From: Edaphochlamys debaryana
Lineage: Eukaryota > Chlorophyta > Chlorophyceae > Chlamydomonadales
DNA length: 64,000 nt
NCBI GenBank assembly: GCA_016858145.1
Contig: JAEHOE010000104.1
Location: 124,001 to 188,000, forward strand
Reading direction: 5' to 3'
Made by a program: the position numbers and the translations under genes. The notes under the pieces were generated by a model, which was given only the letters and a program-made list of their open reading frames with translations, was not told where the DNA came from and did not search any database. Shown here piece by piece: positions 54,372 through 64,000 of the stretch (its first letter is position 1; each line of letters begins with the position of its first letter).

Positions 54372-57300
54372 ATGCAGACCATGCTGAAGCAGCGTGCCCC
54401 GTCGGCCGCGGGCAAGCAGGCCCCTGCGGCCCTGCCCCGCGTCGCCCCCAAGGTCGGCCGCGCCCGCGTGGTTGCCCAGGCTGCGCCCGCGACCGCGAAG
54501 GTCGCCGCGCCGGCGATCTCCCGCGACCTGGTGGACAAGTGCATCAACGCCATCCGCTTCCTGGCCATCGACGCCGTCAACAAGTCCAAGTCGGGCCACC
54601 CCGGCATGCCTATGGGCTGCGCCCCGATGGGCTACCTGCTCTGGAACGAGGTCATGAAGTATAACCCGAAGAACCCCGACTGGTTCAACCGCGACCGCTT
54701 CGTGCTGTCGGCCGGCCACGGCTCGATGTTCCAGTACTCCATGATGCACCTGACCGGCTACGACGCCGTGCCGGTGAGGATGCCACTTGGGTTTGGCGGC
54801 TAAGCAAGCGAGGGCGGCTCGCGTCTGCATGCGCCGTCGCCGACTTGGGTTTTGCTTTGCTTTCTGCAGCTCGAGCAGGTCAAGTCGTTCCGCCAGTGGG
54901 GCTCGCTGACCCCCGGCCACCCGGAGAACTTCGTGACCCCCGGCGTGGAGGTGACCACCGGTAAGCCCGAATCGAGGGTGAAGCGTTTTCGACCGTCGCT
55001 TCTGCGTTGCGTACCCTTGCGGTGATCTGGTCGCCCAATTAGCTCCTGCACGGTACTCAGAGAGATACGCGGAAAATCCTGGAGCAGCTAGCGCCCTGTG
55101 GCGGTGGACCCATTTCGTTGAGTTGGCCGCGAGTTTAGTCGGCGGGACTCAACGAACATCAGCGCTTGAGAGCAACATGCTCTCGAACGGAACGTACTGT
55201 GCCGGACCTCGCTGCACCGTGCTAGGCGTGGGGGTGCCCTACCTCGCTTGCACGCAGCTTGCACCCGATGCGCAAGCGCCCCTTGCTCAGCGCCCCGCAC
55301 GCGCGTCCGTCATTCGGGAGCCCTAGTTAGCACGCCTCCATTACTCCCAGCCTGAACCCTAATCACCCCCCTGCCCTGCCCCTCCTGTCTGCCTCGTCAG
55401 GCCCCCTGGGCCAGGGTATCTGCAACGCCGTCGGTCTGGCCGTGGCTGAGGCCCACCTGGCTGCCCGCTTCAACAAGCCGGACGTCAAGCCCATCGTGGA
55501 CCACTACACGTGAGTAGTGCCTAGCGGTCCGCTTGCCTCCCCTTGAAAAGGACACATGCGTCTGCAGTTGGGCGTGGTGGGGTTGCCACGTGCGGCCGCG
55601 CTGGCAAGAATATGGCTAGGACCGTTGCGCTGGTGCTGGCGCGAGGAGCGGCGGGAGCGTGCTTGATCAGCGCTCGCGTCTGGCAAGCATGACATCCACA
55701 GCCAGCGCAGCAGCGGCCAAAACCATTGCGGATGCGCGGAGCCGGCTCACTGGCAGCTGTCCACGAGTGGGGACTCTGCACCCAACGCATTCGGCTCAAG
55801 CTTCCCTCCCAACCTCGCGGCCTGCTCTGCCCCTGCCCTGCCCGATCGCTTGTTTGTCTACCATGCATCCGAGCATCCTCCCCTCCCGCCTTCCCTGACC
55901 CCTTCCGCCCTGCTTGCGCCTTTCGCCGCACCTCCTCTCAGCTACTGCATCCTGGGCGATGGCTGCATGATGGAGGGTATCTCCAACGAGGCCTCGTCGC
56001 TGGCCGGCCACTGGGGCCTGGGCAAGCTGATTGCCTTGTACGACGACAACAAGATCTCGATCGATGGCCACACCGACATCTCGTTCACCGAGGACGTGGC
56101 CAAGCGTTACGAGGCCCTGGGCTGGCACGTGATCCACGTCATCAACGGTAACACCGACGTTGATGGCCTGCGCTCCGCCATTGCCCAGGTGAGGAGGCTC
56201 GACACGGAGGAGTGCGAGAGCGCGCAGCGGGCTGGGCTGGGCACAGCCGCAAACAGCGGGCAGCCCGCGGCGTTCTGAACACTGCCGACGGCCCCCTCGA
56301 CGAGAGGGCTCTGTCCTGTCCTGTTGCGCTCGGAGTTGCATTGGCGCTGACCCGGTTCTGCCCTCCTCTTCCACCTCCCGCCGCCCCCAGGCCAAGGCCG
56401 TCAAGGACAAGCCCACCCTGATCAAGGTCTCGACCCTGATCGGCTACGGCTCGCCCAACAAGGCCGACACGCACGACGTGCACGGCGCTCCCCTGGGCGC
56501 TGACGAGACGGCCGCCACCCGCAAGAACCTGGGCTGGGAGTACCCCGAGTTCGAGGTGCCCGCTGACGTGTACGACGTCTTCCGCCAGGCCATCTCCCGC
56601 GGTGCCTCTGACGAGGCCAACTGGCACGCTGCCTGCGCCGAGTACAAGGCCAAGTACCCCAAGGAGTGGTGAGTGGCGGCTGCCAGTCTGGGGAGGGGTG
56701 CCGGAGGTGGGCTAAGGAGAGGCGATCTGGGTTGTTGTTGGGTCAGAGCCATCGGTTGCCTTGCCGATGTGGGTCGGGGTCCTGCAGGCACTCCCGCTCG
56801 CGCTCTACCGCCACCCTAACCCTCTTCGCTTCCTCTCCGGTCCCCTCTCCACCCGCCCTCCACCCCAGGGCCGAGTTCCAGGCCCTGACCAACTGCAAGC
56901 TGCCCGAGGGCTGGGAGAAGGCCCTGCCGGTCTACAAGCCGGAGGACAAGCAGATGGCCACCCGCCAGTACAGCCAGATCATGCTGAACGCCCTGGCCCC
57001 GGTCCTGCCCGGCCTCATCGGTGGCTCGGCTGACCTGGCCCCGTCCAACCTGACCCTGATGAAGATCAGCGGCGACTTCCAGAAGGGCCACTACGCCGAG
57101 CGCAACATCCGCTTCGGTGTGCGCGAGCACGCCATGGGCGCCATCTGCAACGGCATTGCCCTGCACCGCTCGGGCCTGATCCCGTACTGCGCCACCTTCT
57201 ACATCTTCACCGACTACATGCGCAACGCCATGCGCATGTCGGCGCTGTCGGAGGCGGGCGTGATCTACGTGATGACGCACGACTCGATCGGCCTGGGCGA

Positions 57301-58307
57301 GGACGGCCCCACCCACCAGCCCATTGAGCACCTGGCCTCGTTCCGCGCCATGCCCAACATGCTGATGATGCGCCCGGCCGGCGGCAACGAGACCGCCGGT
57401 GCCTACAAGGTCGCCGTGTCCAACCGGTGAGGAGGGAGGCGGGTTGTGCGGGTTGCACGGGTTGCGAGGGCAGGGCGAGAGGATGGGTGGCGGGGACCGT
57501 GTGCTCGGATTGCTTCAAAGTTTCGAGGGCCGCACTTGTCACCTGACCACTGACCCTTGTCTCGCCGTGCCCTCGTTTCCTCCGCTCGCAGCAAGCGCCC
57601 CACCACCATCGCCCTGTCTCGCCAGAACATGCCCAACCTGCCCAACACCTCGATTGAGGGCGTGGCCAAGGGTGCCTACACCATCCACGACACCGAGGCC
57701 GGCGCCAAGCCCGACGTCATCCTCATGGGCACCGGCTCCGAGCTGGAGCTGGCCCACGCCGCCGCCGTGGCCCTCGAGAAGGAGGGTGAGCAGGGCGAAG
57801 CATAACGAATGGGGGGCAAAGCTCGTGGCCAATCAGTGCGTGGGGGGCGATTGCGACGGTCGTTGCCTTGGTGGTGTTACTCCCTGAGGGTGTGAGATGG
57901 CGTGACGCAGGCTGACGGCTGAGCCATGCGCTGTTGGTTATTCCCTGAGGGTTGTGGGAACGCTTGATGGAGTTTTGGGGGTTTAGCCGTTAACTAACGT
58001 GTTTGCCCCCTCGCTCTTCACCCCCCGCTTTGCAGGCAAGAAGGTCCGCGTCGTGTCCTTCCCCTGCTGGGAGCTGTTCGAGGAGCAGAGCGCCGAGTAC
58101 AAGGAGTCGGTGCTGCCCTCGTCGGTCACTGCCCGCGTGTCCGTGGAGGCCGCCACCTCGTTCGGCTGGGCCAAGTACATTGGCCTCAAGGGCAAGCACA
58201 TCGGCATCGACGACTTCGGTGCCTCGGCCCCCGCCAACATCCTGTACGAGAAGTTCGGCATCACCACGGCAAAGGTCATCGAGGCCGCCAAGGCCGTCAT
58301 GGCGTAA
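54372..58307 (+). CDS. TRK1: Plastid transketolase
   Basis: Exons: 54372-54773, 54870-54960, 55401-55509, 55942-56188, 56391-56668, 56869-57426, 57592-57785 and 58036-58307 give 716 residues, the usual plant length. This thiamine-diphosphate enzyme moves two-carbon units among sugar phosphates in the Calvin cycle and pentose phosphate pathway. The first 45 residues ([16 protein letters not shown]...) are Ala/Lys/Arg-rich, as in stromal transit peptides. Blocks: [36 protein letters not shown] (ThDP/Mg binding, about 205), [61 protein letters not shown] (catalytic Glu), [35 protein letters not shown]. Codon choice is strongly C/G-ending, more uniform than the neighbours, as expected for a highly expressed gene. 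Its introns lack the exon-edge duplications seen elsewhere. Confidence 0.98.
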
Positions 58308-59578
58308 ATCCGCCAGATCCAGATCTCGTACGGCGGGATCCAGGCGGCTGCGGCGGGAGCTGGAGCAGCTGGATTCGCGGGCGATGTGGGTCGGGCCGGA
58401 GCAGGCTGGCTCGGCTCTTGCGAGCCGGGACGGAGGGCTACGGCCCGGGTTGGAGCGTTGGGTGGCGGGCGTCGGAGGAGGCGTGGGCAGCTTGGCTGCG
58501 AGGAGGTCTGGCGTAAGGCTCCCGTGAAAGGGTTGCCGTGGTGGCGGTGAGCATGGGCTCGAGAGGTTCGTAGTGAGGACCGGAACGCGCAGCTGGTGTG
58601 TGGCCTCGTAGCAGAGGTTTTCCCGGCCCTTTTCTGCGGCAAGCGGCGAAGCCGATTTTGTCTCTGGCGATGCGTCTTGTCGTGGGGGGTGCGCTGGCGG
58701 TATGCTGTGCTGCCAGTGCGGCGCGTTTCGGCGTCGGAAGTAGACGGGGACTGTTGGCTTGCCCCTGTCTTCCGTAAGGGGGAAGGGCGCGAAGCCGGTG
58801 CAATCAGGTCGCAGGGTGCACCTGTCGTGAGGTATACTAGTTTGGACCGGGCATGACTGACATAAAACAAGAGTTGTTGGGGTCCGCACCACGGCTCGAA
58901 ATGAGCGTGAGCTTGGTAAAGCTATCGCTGTCTAAATCCCCTGTGCCCCTCTGCATCAGACGGCCCAGCATTAGTACATCAGCAGCTAGCGGGGATGATA
59001 TGGGCTAGTGCTAAATGGCGGTCAGCGACTCGCGTTGGGGGCTGCTCAAAGCCTGGACACCTCACCCGAGCGTAGAGGGGGCCCGGTACACTGGGTGCAT
59101 GTTGTCCTTGTGGTGAGAAGCAGGTGCAGCTCTGGAGCCTTGGCGATCTCTTCACTGCAGCGGGACCCATGCAGCGGCCCTGGGGCAGCCATCATGCCCC
59201 CACCAAACCCCTGCTGTGCTGATCAATGATGTGAGCTGCCGCGCCTTAAAGAAGCCCCTCCTGCTGCAGCGAAGCCCCTCCTTCAATGGCCTCGGCGGTC
59301 CCTTCCTTCGCTACCCCACCGCGTCACCGGTCCTATCTAACCTCTAGCTCCCAACTCAAGTCAACCGTCAACCAACAGCGCATGCCTCCGTCTATCCACC
59401 TCTGCGCCTCCCCGCCGCCTCATAGCCCACGACCTTCGCTCAGGTGCGTTCCCTGCGTAGCCCAATCGGCTACTTTGGCCCCGGTGGCTCCACCTCTGCC
59501 GCCGCGCCCCTGCCCTCTCGGCCTGTGTCAATTCTCTCCCTCTCTCGCTCTCTGTCTCTCTCCTGTGCCCTGCCCCCC
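58308..59578. other. 3' flanks of transketolase and of the Gln-rich gene
   Basis: This is a convergent intergenic region. No gene is accepted. A pyrimidine-rich stretch with CTCTCTCGCTCTCTGTCTCT lies at about 59535-59562. No TGTAA is seen close to the transketolase stop. Confidence 0.5.
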
Positions 59579-60540
59579 TCACTCCCCCACCGCGCCGGCA
59601 CCATCGCCCTCGCCCACCGCCTGCCCCTGCCCCTCCGCCCCCGCTTCAGCCCCCGCCCGTCGCGGCATGGAGATGACGTCACCCTCCATCAGCGCCTGGT
59701 CGGACACGGGCCGCGGGGCCATGCCCCCCGCCACAAAGGACGCGGGCACACTCCTGTGAGGTCAGGGGGGATCGGAGGGGAGACAAGAGGGAGAGGGAGC
59801 GTAAGGAACGGTGAGTGGGGCGAGAGGGGCGGAGGGAAAGGGGCCATACGAAGGTCGCGGGCACGCTCCCGTCGTCCCGTGAGGTCAGGGGTCCCGAAGG
59901 GGAGGGGGAATTAGACACGGGAGACGAGTTACGCGAAAAGCAAGGCCAGCAAATGCAACGATTGAAGGGGAGGGGGAAGAGGTTAAGGGAGGGTTAGGAA
60001 GGGTGAGGGGTGAAGGGGGACGGGCCACGCTCCCGCCAGGAAGGACGCGGACACACGCCCGCAACTCCGCAAGAGGTTGATCGGGGGGTTTGGAGGGGTG
60101 GAAGAAAGTGAGGGGCGAAGGTAGAAGGCCATGCCAAGCAGAGGACTTTGAGGGCCATTTGCTCAGGTGATAACGGCCTTGGGACGCTGAGTTACGGCCT
60201 TGGGAAGCTGCGGCTTGCGCTCAACTCTGCACCACGCCCAACGGATCCCACCGCCAACCCTTCCCCTTCCCACCCATGCCCACCGCCAGTCCAGGCCCTC
60301 CATGCCCGGCGCCGCGGGGATGCGGTCCGCCGCGAAGCCGTGGCCCACGGCTCCCTCCTCCTCCCCCTGCCCCTGCCCCGCCGCCTCCGCCTCCTTGCCG
60401 CCGCCCACCGATGCAGCCCGACCCACATCGCCCACATCGCCTGCTGCGCCGCGCGGCTGCACCTGCGGCTCTTGCGGTTGAAGCTCCTGCGGCTGCGGCT
60501 GCCGCTGCAGGTCCTGCATCTGTAGCTCCTGCGGCATGTG

Positions 60541-60571
<31 letters not shown>

Positions 60572-60666
60572 CCGGGAAGGCCCGGCGCGCCGGCGACGCT
60601 GTTGCCGGCGGTGGCGACCGCGAGCTCGTCGCGGGCTTCGGGCGTGCGTGGCTCCGGGGGCAGCAT
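59579..60666 (-). CDS. Small Gln/Gly-rich protein of unknown function
   Basis: Two minus-strand exons, 60666-60284 and 59753-59579, join in phase (GLDWR then SVPASFVAGGMAPRPVSD) to give 185 residues. An alternative in-frame ATG at 60858 would add 64 Arg/Pro-rich residues. The sequence contains a poly-Gln tract of nine residues, Gln/Pro-rich repeats, a Gly/Glu-rich part and a short conserved-looking segment (VPASFVAGGMAPRPVSDQAL). No family is recognised. The tract and exon join are the only support for coding, apart from the position divergent to the mannanase gene. The intron holds three copies of the acceptor and exon-2 start. Confidence 0.45.
59736..60062 (-). repeat. Three copies of acceptor plus exon start (Gln-rich gene)
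   Basis: Plus-strand 59736-59768 (AAGGACGCGGGCACACTCC, then TGTGAGGTCAGGGG) spans the minus-strand exon start and acceptor. Copies lie at 59851-59891 and 60041-60062 within the intron. Confidence 0.75.
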
Positions 60667-61128
60667 GACCTTCCGGCGCCTTCTGGTGCGGTGAGGTTCA
60701 GTGCGTGCGTGCGAGGCGGCGGCGAAGGGCGCTAGCAAGGGGAGAGGGGAGCGCCGCGCGCCGGCTTGATCCAGGGGTCTGGATCCGGGGCGCAGCGCCC
60801 GCGGCGGCGCCGGGCCCATGGGGATGACGGCGGGGGGGTTTGGAGCGCGGGGGCGCATGCTGGAAATTGCTCGTGCCTACCCCCGCCGGACCCCGGAGCC
60901 TTCTTAAGGCGCGGCTTTCTGCGCCCTTGCGTACAGTTTCCAAAGCTCTGTGCATAGCCGCAGCTCCTGATCGCAGCCTCGCCGTGGTCCCACGCCTTAT
61001 CGCGACCCCCGTCTCACTTGCAGCCTCCGACTTGCGTCGTTCGCCCGGCTCCCGACGACCCTGCCCCTTCCCTACTTCTTCTACACGACCTTATCGCCAC
61101 AAGTCAAGCCAACCCAAGCCACACCGCA
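60667..61128. promoter_or_regulatory. Shared divergent upstream region, 462 bp
   Basis: This lies between the ATG of the Gln-rich gene (-) and that of the mannanase (+). It probably holds both promoters. No specific element is assigned. Confidence 0.4.
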
Positions 61129-64000
61129 ATGCCGCGCCAGACGCGCACCGCAGCTTCCCCCCAACCCCCCCGCGCCCTCGCGGCCCCGCGTCTCCCGTGC
61201 CCGCGCCTCTCCTCGCTGCTGCACCTGCTGCCGCTGCTACTGCTGCTGGCGCCCGCGGCGCTCGCGAGCTCCTTCGTGCAGCGCAGCGGCTCGCGGCTGA
61301 CGCTCGACGGCAAGCCCTTTTACTTCCTGGGCGCCAACGCGTACTACCTGCCCGACTACGCCGAGCGGCCCGAGAGCAAGGGCCGCGTCGACGACTTCTT
61401 CCGACTGACGGCGGTAAGTTTGGGGGTTTGGGAAGGGGAACGGGTGGCGAGAGGAGGAGCTTGGGGAAGGGCGTGGGTTGGCGACGAGCGGGCAGGGGGT
61501 TGTGAAGGGGAGGGCGGGGCGGCGGAAAAGGCACGAGGGCGGGGCAGATGGACAAGAGCAAGAAGGCCAGGGTGTGGGTTGGGGAGCGGGGTACGGTACG
61601 GAAAGGGTCGGGGAAGGGAGCAGGTGCGGAACAGGGCGGGGAGGGCGGGAAGGCACGAGGGCGGGAAGGCACGAGGGCGGGGCAGGCGGGGGACGGGGGG
61701 ACAGGGGTTGGGAGGGGTTTGGGACCTGCGGAGGGCGCTAGCAGGGCAGCGGGGGGGGACAAGGCCTCACACCAAGTGTTCTCCTCTCGCTCCTTCGCGT
61801 CCCCAGAATCTGGGCCTGCGTGTCGTACGCACGTGGGCCTTCAACTGGGACCTGCCGGGCCTGGCGACGGATCCCGCCACGGGCCTGCGTGGGTCCGGCC
61901 TGGGCCTGGCCTGGAACGAGTCCCAGTTCGCAGCGCTCGACTACGTGGTGCAACAGGTGGGCTTTCGGGGATGGGTTTTCGGGGGGTGGGGGGTTGAAAG
62001 CTGGGTGGCGGGGGACAGGAGGGGGGATAAGGGGAGGAAGGGGCAAGGGCTGTCGTGACGACATGAACCTTCCTTGCTTCTGATCCTTCTTTCGTCCCCT
62101 CTCCCCTCACCCCCCCAAACCCCGCCTCCCCCGCAGGCCGAGGCCAGCGGCATCCGCCTGGTCCTGGCGCTGGGTAACCTGTGGCCACAGATCCTGGGGC
62201 CCGAGATCTTCCTCCGCGCCGCAAGCACCGAGAGCCTGGGTGAGCTGCCTGGGTGGGGGGAATCCGGGGGTGAGGGAGTTAGGTGGGTGAGGATTTCGGA
62301 AGGGAGATTTCGGAAGGGAGATCCCTCTGACGCGTGCCGGGTTGAGGGGGGAAGCGGCGCTTACCGCGGGAAGCTTGGCGCTGCCCTCACCGCTCCCTGG
62401 CTATTTGTACTGCAGAGGGCAAGACCGTGTACGACTTCTACGCCAGTGCTGGCGCACGGCAGCAGTACAAGTCCCACATCGCCGCGGTCACCGGCCGAGT
62501 CAACACCCTTACCGGCAAGAAGTACAGGTGCGTACGGCAGTGTACGGCATGGGGGATTATTGCAGAAACGAACCCTGGCTGAAACGAACGGGTGAAACAG
62601 CCCACCGGAGGCTGTCCGATTCGCGGGTTTGAGACTGGGCCTCAGACCTGCCCTCCCCCTTGGTCCCCCATCTCCACCACAATGAGACCTCCGCCCTCCT
62701 GACTTGGACCTTCCCGCAGTGAGAATCCTGCGCGCCACGTTTTTGGCTTGGGCCATTTTCAGTTTCACTGATACGACCTCGCCCCCTTACCCCACCCCCT
62801 TGGCCCCCCGCAGTGACACCCCCGCCATCATGGGTTGGGACGTCATGAACGAGCCCCGCTGCCCGGGTGAGGGGGAGGAGGCAAAGGAAGCAGAGACGGA
62901 CGGACGTTCAGAACGGACTGGAGCATGGCCCCTTTCTGCTGCTCCGTGTTCTCGAACAACGCCCCTCACCCGCGACCCAGTGCTCGTATCTCGCTCCTCC
63001 CTGACGCTCGTCACCGACTCTGGACCCACCGTCGTGACCACTGACTGCTCTTATTCCTACCCCCAACCCCCAACCCCCCAGGCTGCGACAGTGCCGAGCA
63101 GCGCGCCACCTACCGGGGCTGGCAGCAGGAGCTGGCGGCCTACACGCGGCAGCAGGCTCCGCAGCAGGTGTGTGTGGGTCCTCGGTGGGGTGCTTGGCAT
63201 GACGCCACTGGAGTGTGCCCTCAGGTCCCCATCCCAACCCCAACTTCCCTTCCACTTCGCTCTCTCCCTCCCGCACAGCTCGTTGCCATGGGCACGGAGG
63301 GCTTCTTCGGCGCTGGAGAGTACGAGATGCACAACCCGGGTGAGCTGATCCCTCGCCTCGGTTCGCCGAAGGCCCCGGACCAGGGCATGCCGAGAGGCCT
63401 GGGGCAGTCGGCAACCTAGCCGTTGCCATCTAACCTTGTTCTGCCCGGCGCTTCAGCCTCCCGATAGCAGATCCCTGTGCCCTGCCCGTCGGTGCCCTCA
63501 CGCGCCCTGCCTACCTGCCCCCGTCCCCACCTCCCCCAGGCGCCGGCGCCTCCTGCGAGGGCGAGGACTGGGTGGAGACCACTGCCCTGGCCGAGCTGGA
63601 CGTGGGTATCCTGCACACCTACTGGCGGCAGACGGAGGTGGGAGGGAGGAGGGTTAGAAAGGGGGTGGAGGGTAGCGGGGGCCTGGCGCACGGGAAAGGG
63701 GATGCGTCCAGCCCAAACTTTGTAGGGGAGGGCAGGGACAGCTGGGTCCTGGCGGACGGGAAAGGGAGAAACGCTCAGGGTCGTGCTCTGCCTTGCCTGC
63801 GTGCCACAACACCGCTCGCTTTGGTCAGTCCGAGCCTTTGTACCTCATACCTCAGCTTTACCCCCTCCCCTCCCCTCCCCTCCCCTTCCCTCCACCCCAC
63901 CCCTCCAGGGCGTTCCCTCGTCCGGCTGGGCGCGCATGACCTTCGAGCAGTACCTGCCGTACTACCTGTCGTACACCGCACTGCACGTGGACATCGCGTC
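61129..64000 (+). CDS. Secreted endo-beta-mannanase-like GH5 enzyme, 3' truncated by the window
   Basis: Exons: 61129-61413, 61807-61956, 62137-62239, 62416-62527, 62814-62866, 63082-63167, 63279-63339, 63540-63637 and 63909 to the window end give 346 residues so far. The N terminus has a basic stretch and a hydrophobic core (LLHLLPLLLLLAPAALA), a signal peptide for secretion. The mature part follows the plant mannan endo-1,4-beta-mannosidase pattern: FVQRSGSRLTLDGKPFYFLG, NAYYLPDYA, LRVVRTWAFNWDLPG, ALDYVVQQAEASGIRLVLAL, YKSHIAAVTGRVNTLTGKKY, AIMGWDVMNEPRCPG (acid/base Glu230), VAMGTEGFFGAGEY, VGILHTYW. The nucleophile Glu should lie beyond base 64000. It would cut beta-1,4-mannan in the wall or medium. 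Related GH5 glucanases are the alternative. Confidence 0.92.

Noticed and set aside
56816..57331. Minus-strand frame within transketolase
   Set aside because: It is the antisense of strongly biased codons of a well-identified gene.
1..64000. tRNA, rRNA, riboswitch or viral sequence
   Set aside because: None of the expected conserved blocks was recognised by eye on either strand. Small intronic RNAs such as snoRNAs cannot be excluded without a covariance search.

Overview
The window looks like nuclear DNA of a GC-rich green alga, most likely a chlorophyte of the Chlorophyceae; I cannot name the genus. The evidence is very high GC, many short exons separated by 75-970 bp GT-AG introns, strong C/G-ending codon bias, proline/serine-rich extracellular matrix coding, plastid-type transit peptides, a TGTAA polyadenylation-type signal after one gene, and plant/algal families (ACT-domain Raf-like kinase, plant-type D-cysteine desulfhydrase, type IV GATA factor, GH5_7-type mannanase). 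There are no bacterial operons, tRNA, rRNA or CRISPR arrays that I can support. Exon joins below were inferred by eye from GT-AG borders and codon phase. All models except the one at 9961-12159 close in frame across every proposed intron.

Layout. 241-4402 (+): 3' part of a (Ser)Pro-rich secreted or cell-wall type protein with a beta-rich C-terminal module. 5841-9100 (+): D-cysteine desulfhydrase-like PLP enzyme. 9961-12159 (+): protein of unknown function with an F-box-like stretch. 14419-17427 (-): mitochondrial carrier. 18818-21223 (-): plastid-targeted protein of unknown function, divergent from 21479-23733 (+): exosome subunit RRP40. 27113-29056 (-): GATA factor, divergent from 30000-36045 (+): DDX51/Dbp6-type RNA helicase. 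37781-39715 (-): intronless low-complexity protein, divergent from 40862-49720 (+): very large ACT-CBS-CBS-kinase protein. 54372-58307 (+): plastid transketolase. 59579-60666 (-): small Gln-rich protein, divergent from 61129 to the window end (+): secreted endo-mannanase, cut off by the window edge.

The genes do not form one pathway. They are ordinary housekeeping, metabolic, regulatory and secreted functions. RRP40 and the helicase both serve rRNA maturation but are not adjacent.

The most striking feature is not a gene. In nearly every long intron, and in two 3' UTRs, the DNA is built of local tandem duplications whose units begin inside the neighbouring exon. They carry degenerate copies of the exon end plus splice donor, of the acceptor plus exon start, or of the last codons plus stop. 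I see this in at least eight genes (details in Part 2). One copy is an in-frame second helicase P-loop with its own phase-compatible donor; another is a second terminal exon. The transketolase gene, which looks highly codon-biased, lacks such copies. A second notable feature is a direct duplication of the kinase gene's proximal promoter and 5' UTR, about 3.9 kb upstream, keeping a perfect TGACGTCA site in both copies.
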